This document shows, piece after piece, positions 6,417-11,367 of a stretch of 11,367 nt of DNA. The translations under genes and the position numbers were made by a program. Source of the stretch: an uncultured Treponema sp. (GTDB lineage: Bacteria > Spirochaetota > Spirochaetia > Treponematales > Treponemataceae); contig CALGGS010000174.1 of assembly GCA_937915735.1 (NCBI GenBank), positions 1 to 11,367 on the forward strand. Reading direction: 5' to 3'. The notes beneath the pieces were generated by a model that saw only the letters and a list, made by a program, of their open reading frames with translations, ran no database searches and was not told where the DNA came from. Each line of letters opens with the position of its first letter. The stretch's first letter is position 1.

Positions 6417-6444
6417 TTGAATTTTTCTAAACAACTGCTATACT
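6417..6444 (+). promoter_or_regulatory. Extended -10 promoter of the nucleotidyltransferase-like gene
   Basis: TTGAAT (6417-6422), 16-nt spacer, then TGC plus TATACT (6439-6444). The leader of about 54 nt includes a small hairpin TTGGA-TTT-TCCAA (6453-6465) followed by a G run. Upstream, an AT-rich 7-bp hairpin (6386-6402) has no T tract and is not called a terminator. Confidence 0.6.
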
Positions 6445-6504
6445 GTAACGCTTTGGATTTTCCAAGGGGGTGGCCTGGGACAAATATTACACTAAGGAGT
6501 TTTT

Positions 6505-7461
6505 ATGAAAAAAGAAAAATTCTATGAATTTGTTCCAAAACGAAATATCAGAAAATACTTGCAGCTATGTCAAAAAATTTTGGATAGACTTTGTGAAATT
6601 TTGAAAAACGAAGGAATTGCTGCAAAGTATTACATTGTTGGAAGTGGAAAAAGGCATCTTGTTACTCGTTTGATTATCAATGGTAGAGAACAATCTTTTG
6701 ACTTGGATTTTAATCTTGAGGTATATTTAAATTCTCTTCCAAAAAAACTCAAAGAAGATTTAGCAAAATTAAAAGAAAAAATCCGAAGCGAATTAAATAA
6801 AATCCTAAAAGAATTCAAACCAGATTTTAAAGATGGGAAAGATTCTCCTTCAGTGATTAAAGCCCTTTTAACACCTGAAGATAAAACAAAATTCTCATTT
6901 GATCTTGCCATAATTTCAAAAAACAAAGATGGTAATTTACAGCGCCTAGCCCATAAAAATGACAATTTCAATTGGGAAATGATTCGCAATTCAGCAGATA
7001 TTGAAAATAAGGCGGAAATATTACGAAAATATGCAGCTTCTTGGAATGAATTAAGGAATACATACCTTGATAAGAAAAATAAGCATTATGGAGAAGACTC
7101 TCATCCATCTATTACCATTTTTATAGATACAGTAAATAAAATTTATGATAAGTATTACAAAAATTCAAACAATCAATCATCTAAAAATGAAGTAAATAAT
7201 GTGGATATACCTATTAATTCTAAAAGAATCGTTGAACTTATTTGTGATAAAATCATTGGATTAAAATATGAAAAACGCCCAAAACGAATAAAAAGTCTTT
7301 TGAATTTTGTAGATTCCCTTGAAAAATGGCGCAAAATACAGCCTCTTCCCACCACAACTGATTTCAAACTATATCGAGACCCTGTTTTCAAACAACTTGA
7401 AAAAAACAAGAAAATAATAATTATTAAAAACAGCAAAAAATTGAAATGGTTTGATTCGTGA
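6505..7461 (+). CDS. Pol-beta-type nucleotidyltransferase-like protein
   Basis: 318 residues; AAGGAG (6494-6499) 5 nt before ATG. KYYIVGSGKRHLVTR (residues 41-55; G46, S47) is followed by SFDLDFNLEV with the acid pair D66/D68, and a third acid fits D133 in KFSFDLAIIS. This GS...DxD...D arrangement is the active-site layout of the polymerase-beta nucleotidyltransferase superfamily, though the GS-to-DxD gap (about 20) is longer than in the minimal antitoxin type. The C-terminal half is Lys/Asn-rich and helical, with no family recognised. It stands alone, with its own promoter and no obvious HEPN partner or effector, so toxin, antitoxin, RNA-modifying or defence roles all remain open. Confidence 0.65.
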   Translation: MKKEKFYEFVPKRNIRKYLQLCQKILDRLCEILKNEGIAAKYYIVGSGKRHLVTRLIINGREQSFDLDFNLEVYLNSLPKKLKEDLAKLKEKIRSELNKILKEFKPDFKDGKDSPSVIKALLTPEDKTKFSFDLAIISKNKDGNLQRLAHKNDNFNWEMIRNSADIENKAEILRKYAASWNELRNTYLDKKNKHYGEDSHPSITIFIDTVNKIYDKYYKNSNNQSSKNEVNNVDIPINSKRIVELICDKIIGLKYEKRPKRIKSLLNFVDSLEKWRKIQPLPTTTDFKLYRDPVFKQLEKNKKIIIIKNSKKLKWFDS

Positions 7462-7477
7462 AAATCATTTGATTTTT
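7461..7477 (+). terminator. AT-rich hairpin after the nucleotidyltransferase-like gene
   Basis: AAAATC-ATTT-GATTTT with a following T, overlapping the stop codon's last base. Low GC makes it a weak terminator at best. Confidence 0.2.
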
Positions 7478-7497
7478 GGTTGTTTCAGAGTTACACT
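7469..7497 (+). promoter_or_regulatory. Possible promoter of the CAP lipoprotein
   Basis: TTGATT (7469-7474), 17-nt spacer, TACACT (7492-7497); each is 4 of 6 to consensus. About 48 nt before the ATG. Confidence 0.35.
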
Positions 7498-7545
7498 TAT
7501 TACCAACAAAGTAAAATCTTTAACCAATAAAAAGGAGTTTCCGTT

Positions 7546-8286
7546 ATGAAAAAATCTTTCTTTCCAAACCTTGCTCTTATCCTTGCAAGCACTTTCTTTT
7601 TCAGTTGTGCCACGCTGGACAACCTCAATGAATTTTCCGCAAATATGAATAAAAAATCCGAGGAATCGACCTCAAACAAGAATCTTGATGCCGACAAATG
7701 GGACATTGCCACGCTCGATACAGCGCGAAATGCCGATTATCTTTCAACGGTTGAAAAGGATGTTATTCTTGAAATGAACAAAGCCCGCACAAATCCTTCA
7801 TTATACGCTGAGCTTTACATAACACCACGAACAAAAAAATTTGATGGGAAAGTTTATAACGGTACTCTTATGACAAATGAGGGAGTCGCTGTTGTAAATG
7901 AATGTATCTCTTACATGAAAAAAGCAAAAGCACTTCCTGTTTTGAATCCAGAAAAAGGACTTTCCCTTGCAGCCCAGCAACATTCAAGCACACAGGGCGA
8001 AACCAATCAGACTGGGCACACAGGCGTTGACGGAAGTACACCATTCACACGAATTGAGAAATATGGAACTTTTAAAACAGCAGGCGAAAACATTTCCTAT
8101 GGAGCGATGAGCGGGCGTGATATTGTCGTGCAACTTCTGATTGATGACGGCGTTTCAAGTCGTGGTCATCGAAAAAACATAATGAACAAAGATTTTTCTT
8201 CCAGCGGTGTCGGCTTCACAAAGAAACATAAAACTTATGGTTCTGTCTGCGTAATTACTTATGCGGGTGGATATTCGGAAAAATAG
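7546..8286 (+). CDS. CAP (SCP-like) domain lipoprotein
   Basis: 246 residues; AAAGGAG (7531-7537) 8 nt before ATG. Signal peptide MKKSFFPNLALILAS then lipobox FFFSC (Cys21). A Ser/Asn/Lys linker runs to about residue 65. The CAP domain (PF00188) fills residues 68-243: VILEMNKARTNP, LAAQQHSS (H146), TGHTG (H158), AGENISYG (E181), SRGHRKNIM (H208) and the closing VCVITYAGGY. The metal-binding His/Glu set is present. Bacterial CAP proteins are extracellular with varied or unknown activity. Its 3' end overlaps the convergent jetB remnant by 28 nt, so this edge may be a deletion or recombination joint. Confidence 0.9.
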   Translation: MKKSFFPNLALILASTFFFSCATLDNLNEFSANMNKKSEESTSNKNLDADKWDIATLDTARNADYLSTVEKDVILEMNKARTNPSLYAELYITPRTKKFDGKVYNGTLMTNEGVAVVNECISYMKKAKALPVLNPEKGLSLAAQQHSSTQGETNQTGHTGVDGSTPFTRIEKYGTFKTAGENISYGAMSGRDIVVQLLIDDGVSSRGHRKNIMNKDFSSSGVGFTKKHKTYGSVCVITYAGGYSEK

Positions 8287-8745
8287 GTTTCTTCTATATT
8301 GATTTTTGACTTTATGATTCGGCGGATTTCAAATGTCCTGTCGAATGTGTTGGTGCTTTCGATTTCACGGATAAACGACAAATCCCGTAAGCGGCTCAAA
8401 GACTCGTCAAGGCGTCGGTAAACTTTTGTCTGGTTTTTCTTCTCGGGAAAGAAGGTGTCGAGTCTGTCCTTGATTTCGCTCGTCGTCATAATCAGGTTTT
8501 CCGACTGGTTCTGCGATGGGAAAAGCACGCACAGAAGGGAATCCTGCACGGTGAGCGGGCGTTCCTGAATCAGTCTGGGAATTGCCTCTTCCGAAATAAC
8601 GGTCAATTTCACTTTGCCATGCCTTTAGGGTAGTCCATGTAGAGTCCGCGTTCCCCGTCCTATAAAGGGAACCTTGCAAAAGCTTTACGCAAACGGCCGC
8701 CCAAACGGGGGATTTGTTCAATATCTCTTTCATTTCTTTGCTCAT
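8259..8745 (-). pseudogene. jetB: jetB remnant (Wadjet MukE-like subunit, DUF4194), frameshifted
   Basis: The N-terminal part reads from the ATG at 8743-8745 (MSKEMKEILNKSPVWAAVCV, then LLQGSLYRT...WTTLKAWQSEIDRYF), matching the start of DUF4194 proteins (PF13835). The rest is in another frame from about 8612: EEAIPRLIQERPLTVQDSLL, then SEIKDRLDTFFPEKKNQTKV, then LRDLSFIREIE and FEIRRIIKSKINIEE. The stretch normally between these parts (YF..iGLeL.vdE.egyAfL, from memory) is missing, so a deletion of some tens of bases that also shifts frame fits best. GAGGG overlapping the jetA TGA serves as its ribosome site, as in an intact operon. No jetC or jetD follows; the plus-strand CAP gene begins the next block. 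Confidence 0.75.
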
Positions 8746-8752
8746 AAAGCCC

Positions 8753-9805
8753 TCACATAAACACCATTCTCGGCACTCTGACCGTAACAGTTCGCTCGTC
8801 TTTTTGATATGAGATTTCGTCGGATTTTTCTCGCTATATGCCGATAAGTTTCTCTTTGTTAGCGATTCCAAAATAGGCGATGAGTTCTGAAAGTCCTTTT
8901 TGAATGGGAAAAGCATCCGTAAGATCCTTGAGCGTGAACTGATTTTTTTCCGTCTGACTTCTAAAATCCGCGATGTGAGCGTAAAGTTCTTTTTCGTCAA
9001 TATAGAACTGGTTGAAAAGCTCGGACAAATCCGTGACGTCCGCCCCTTCCCTGTCGAAAGTCTTTATTTCGCTGAATTCGCTTGTTTTTTCGGGGAGAAT
9101 GGGTTTCCTCGCCTGAGGGAAAAAGGTCGCAGCCTTGGTTTGAACTAGCATTGCATTCTCGGTGAGTTCGTTTTCTTTGTCTTGGGCGATAAAATTCCAG
9201 AAAGAAGAAAATGACTGTCCCTGTGCCGATTCCCTCATTTTTGCGTCTATGTCCAGCGTGTAGCCCAGGATGCTTCCCTTAGTAGCTTCGATTTCACTCT
9301 GCTTTTTCAGCGACTCGATTCTAGTCTCTGGGTCCTCGTTTATGTTCTGGTAGAGTTTCCTAAGTTGAAAGAGAATCGTTCTGAACCTTGACTCGGTGCC
9401 GACGAATTTTTTTGGCTCAATTTCTTCAAGAAAAGTGAAAAGTCTCTCCATGCTCGGAGTCAACTCAACGACAGGAATGTTTTGGCCATTGTAATACCGA
9501 CGGATATATTCTTTTTCGTCCGAACACCAGAGAGAAATGTATTTTCGTGCCCGAACATGAAAATCAGCCGCTTCTTTCAGTTGGCTTACAGCCATGTCCC
9601 CAAGTTCGCTCTCAAGAACCTGCTCATCTTCCTTGTGTTCCTGCAAAAAAGAAGCCAGACTTGTTTCAAGCTCATCTGAAGGAATAGTCGCAAGGTTTGC
9701 TTTTCTGAAATTCTCGTACAAAAAGGGAAGAGGAAGATTGCTAGAATCGCGGGACAGATTTCGCCAGCATTGTCGTGTCATCTGCCTGTCGGCAGACAGG
9801 TACAC
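8753..9805 (-). pseudogene. jetA: jetA remnant (Wadjet kleisin-like subunit, DUF3375)
   Basis: Recognised by conserved DUF3375 (PF11855) segments: WRNLSRDSSNLPLPFLY near the N-terminus, ELTPSMERLFTFLEE, then KKFVGTESRFRTILFQLRKL, DPETRIESLKKQSEIEA, SAQGQSFSSFWNFI, and LTDAFPIQKGLSELIAYF. JetA is the MukF-like subunit of Wadjet, an SMC complex that detects and cuts plasmid DNA. Damage: (1) a TAG at 8834-8836 interrupts the frame, and 26 further codons (DEISYQ...VRVPRMVFM) reach the expected C-terminal end and a TGA at 8753; (2) about 345 codons remain against roughly 450-500 in the family, with material apparently lost after ESLKKQSEIEA and after ELTE; (3) the native start is gone, and the frame now opens at a GTG inside a palindromic repeat with no ribosome site. 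Probably non-functional. Confidence 0.8.
8834..8836 (-). other. In-frame TAG in jetA
   Basis: Sense coding of DUF3375 character continues on both sides of this codon, so it is a nonsense mutation rather than the natural end. Confidence 0.75.
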
Positions 9806-9823
9806 GGCAATGACAGGCTGGCG
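9762..9823. repeat. Triply nested palindrome between the ATPase gene and jetA, copy 2 of the 20-nt core
   Basis: Outer arms CGCCAGC (9762-9768) and GCTGGCG (9817-9823). Inside is an expanded REP unit (9768-9814) with arms ATTGTCGTGT and ACACGGCAAT, one mismatch, and the one-sided GAC tail. Inside that is the core TCTGCCTGTCGGCAGACAGG (9781-9800), identical to 2466-2485. The structure begins directly after the TAA of the upstream ATPase gene and could end its transcript, though no T tract follows. Confidence 0.75.
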
Positions 9824-11367
9824 TTATTTCTTGGCCTTCCAGCCCACAAGTCCCTTTCCCTCGCTGGAGAAAACAAGGGCGACTTTGTACATTTTCTTTC
9901 CGCTGACGGCGAAACGCTCTGAATAGCCGTTTTCGTCGATTTGTGTCAGGGCTTCCTCTGCCACATCTTCAAAAGGCCTGCTCTTGTCCATTTTTAACTC
10001 AAAGATGAAAACGCTGTCCTTTGAGGCCACAACCACATCGCTCCTGCCACAGACATTCTGCAGCTCTGAGACTACCCGCCAGCCAGTCATGCGGAACATG
10101 AGATGAGTGACCGACTCGTAGTAGTTTTCGCACATGTCCTTTTTGACCACGGTGGGAAGGTCTGCGATGGCGGATTTGATGATATTGAGGGCCTGGTCCA
10201 AATCATGAAGCTCAAGGGCATCGCACAGATTTCCTATGGCAAGTCCCAAATCGTCATAAGGAACGGTTACGAATTTTTTCAAGAGAATATTGATGAAGCC
10301 GTCTTCAATCTCGCGGTTGGGGAAGTCCAGCGTGTAAATTCTTTTTGCCTTGTCAAAATCCTTAATCGTAAGATAGCCACTCTGATAAATGACTGGAAGC
10401 ATATTCTTTGAGTCCGGGTCGTAGTTCTTGAACTGGTCTTCCTTTGCCTTTCGGCCGTTGATTATCGTTGTAAGTTCCAGCGGCTGGTTCTGCAAGGTCT
10501 TTACAAGGAGCGAAGGTGTGCCACTTTCAAACCAGTATGAGCCGAAATCCTTGTCGGAAAAACACTTCAAGAGGCAGAAGGGATTGTAAACGCCCTCAAC
10601 ATCGTGGGTGAAGTGGTAGCCGTCGTACATCTGGGCGAGCTTAGCTTTCGTTTCCTCAAGGCTCATTTCCTGACGCTGGGCAAGGGCTTCAATCTCCGGC
10701 ATAAAATACTTTTCCAGCTCACTTTCCGAAACGCCGCAGATTGAAGAATAGCTTTGAGTAAGGCTGATGTCGTTTAGCTGATTGAGGCCTGAGAAGATGT
10801 TCACATGGCTCACCTTCGTGATTCCCGTGATGAAGAGAAAGCGGATGTACTGGTCGCAGTCCTTTAGCGGGCTGTAAAAGCTTCTCAGCTCCTGGCGGTT
10901 CTGCTCCTCGTATTCGGTGTAGAGCGCGTCCAAAATTGGCTTGTCGTATTCGTCGATTAAGATGACCACCTGCTTTCCGGTCTTTTCGCAGGCACTTTTG
11001 ATGATGTTTTTGAGCCTTGGTGCCGCACGGGAATCAGAAACGGCGACATCGTATTTTTTTTCATATTCAGAAAGAACGGAATTTTCCAATGATATCAGGC
11101 AATTCAAATCAGGGTAATTATCTGCCCCGAAACTGATTTTTATGACAGGGTACTGAATCCAGTCCTTTTCTAGATTTTCGATGGCGAGCCCTTTGAACAA
11201 ATCTTTTTTGCCCAGAAAATAGGCTTCAAGAGTGGAGAGCAAAAGGCTTTTTCCGAAACGGCGGGGACGGCTTAAAAAGAATGGCGTTGAAAGACTCGCA
11301 AGCTCATAGACAAAGTTTGTCTTGTCAACATAGAGGTAGTTTCCTCTGCGGAGTTTCTCAAAATCCT
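9824..11367 (-). CDS. AAA-ATPase-like / PD-(D/E)XK nuclease family protein (partial at right edge)
   Basis: The frame is open to the window edge: 513 residues visible, with probably only about ten N-terminal ones missing. The first residues seen, DFEKLRRGNYLYVDKTNFVY, are the family's opening. Walker A is RPRRFGKSLL (GKS at visible residues 38-40) and Walker B VVILIDEYDKP (about 133-143), together the AAA-ATPase_like domain (PF09820). The C-terminal 90 residues carry a PD-(D/E)XK-type core: GRSDVVVASKDSVFIFELKM, then a helix with EALTQIDENGY (PDDEXK_9, PF08011). Such proteins are often multiplied in Treponema and Bacteroidetes; their role is unsettled, with defence or mobile-element functions proposed. 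A TTG at 11240-11242 is not the true start, since coding continues upstream through Walker A. Confidence 0.9.
   Translation of the reverse strand, partial: DFEKLRRGNYLYVDKTNFVYELASLSTPFFLSRPRRFGKSLLLSTLEAYFLGKKDLFKGLAIENLEKDWIQYPVIKISFGADNYPDLNCLISLENSVLSEYEKKYDVAVSDSRAAPRLKNIIKSACEKTGKQVVILIDEYDKPILDALYTEYEEQNRQELRSFYSPLKDCDQYIRFLFITGITKVSHVNIFSGLNQLNDISLTQSYSSICGVSESELEKYFMPEIEALAQRQEMSLEETKAKLAQMYDGYHFTHDVEGVYNPFCLLKCFSDKDFGSYWFESGTPSLLVKTLQNQPLELTTIINGRKAKEDQFKNYDPDSKNMLPVIYQSGYLTIKDFDKAKRIYTLDFPNREIEDGFINILLKKFVTVPYDDLGLAIGNLCDALELHDLDQALNIIKSAIADLPTVVKKDMCENYYESVTHLMFRMTGWRVVSELQNVCGRSDVVVASKDSVFIFELKMDKSRPFEDVAEEALTQIDENGYSERFAVSGKKMYKVALVFSSEGKGLVGWKAKK

Noticed and set aside
6505..7461. 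CBASS cyclase
   Set aside because: No effector, ubiquitin-like or HORMA partner gene is adjacent, and the GS-to-DxD spacing is unusual; only the superfamily can be claimed.
8407..9000. A single 197-residue minus-strand frame
   Set aside because: Its first half is jetA read in the wrong frame and its tail is jetB after the frameshift; only the middle (from MSKEMKEIL) is real jetB.

Overview
The window looks like an accessory stretch of a spirochaete genome, most likely a Treponema of the gut or rumen type. That is an inference from protein style: tandem lipoproteins with InlB/Listeria-Bacteroides repeats, a VapBC-like pair whose antitoxin begins with a YYDG motif, a 14-residue-repeat exported protein, a CAP-domain lipoprotein, and an AAA-ATPase/PD-(D/E)XK protein of a kind often multiplied in Treponema. 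No rRNA, tRNA or core gene anchors the taxonomy. Base composition is patchy: about 1-2300 and 9800-11367 are GC-richer, and about 4300-8290 is markedly AT-rich.

Layout. 1-2310 (minus): two coupled lipoprotein genes with InlB-type repeats; the second runs off the left edge and carries an in-frame REP doublet in its N-terminal coding region. 2311-2770: intergenic, with a nested palindromic element and a nine-copy heptanucleotide repeat. 2771-3422 (minus): overlapping antitoxin and PIN-domain toxin genes. 3423-3890: vapBC promoter, then a roughly 260-bp cluster of small hairpins ending in a REP hairpin. 3891-4307 (minus): XRE-type regulator, with a palindrome over its start codon. 4461-6334 (plus): divergent two-gene operon for a beta-barrel-like protein and a secreted repeat protein, behind a good sigma70-type promoter. 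6505-7461 (plus): orphan nucleotidyltransferase-like gene with its own extended -10 promoter. 7546-8286 (plus): CAP-domain lipoprotein. 8259-9805 (minus): a decayed Wadjet (JetABCD) remnant in which jetA and jetB are broken and jetC and jetD are absent. 9824-11367 (minus): AAA-ATPase/PD-(D/E)XK protein, cut by the right edge.

How it fits together. Toxin-antitoxin, regulator-surface operon, orphan nucleotidyltransferase and a ruined plasmid-defence system give the character of a defence/surface island that is turning over. The most distinctive thread is a set of small palindromic repeats. One is a 27-nt REP-like hairpin with fixed outer bases and covarying stems (copies at 1138-1164, 1175-1201 and 3836-3862, plus an expanded copy at 9768-9814). 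The other is a 20-nt hairpin (2466-2485, 9781-9800) that both times sits inside the loop of a larger inverted repeat. These elements have entered a signal-peptide coding region in frame and have replaced the start of jetA.
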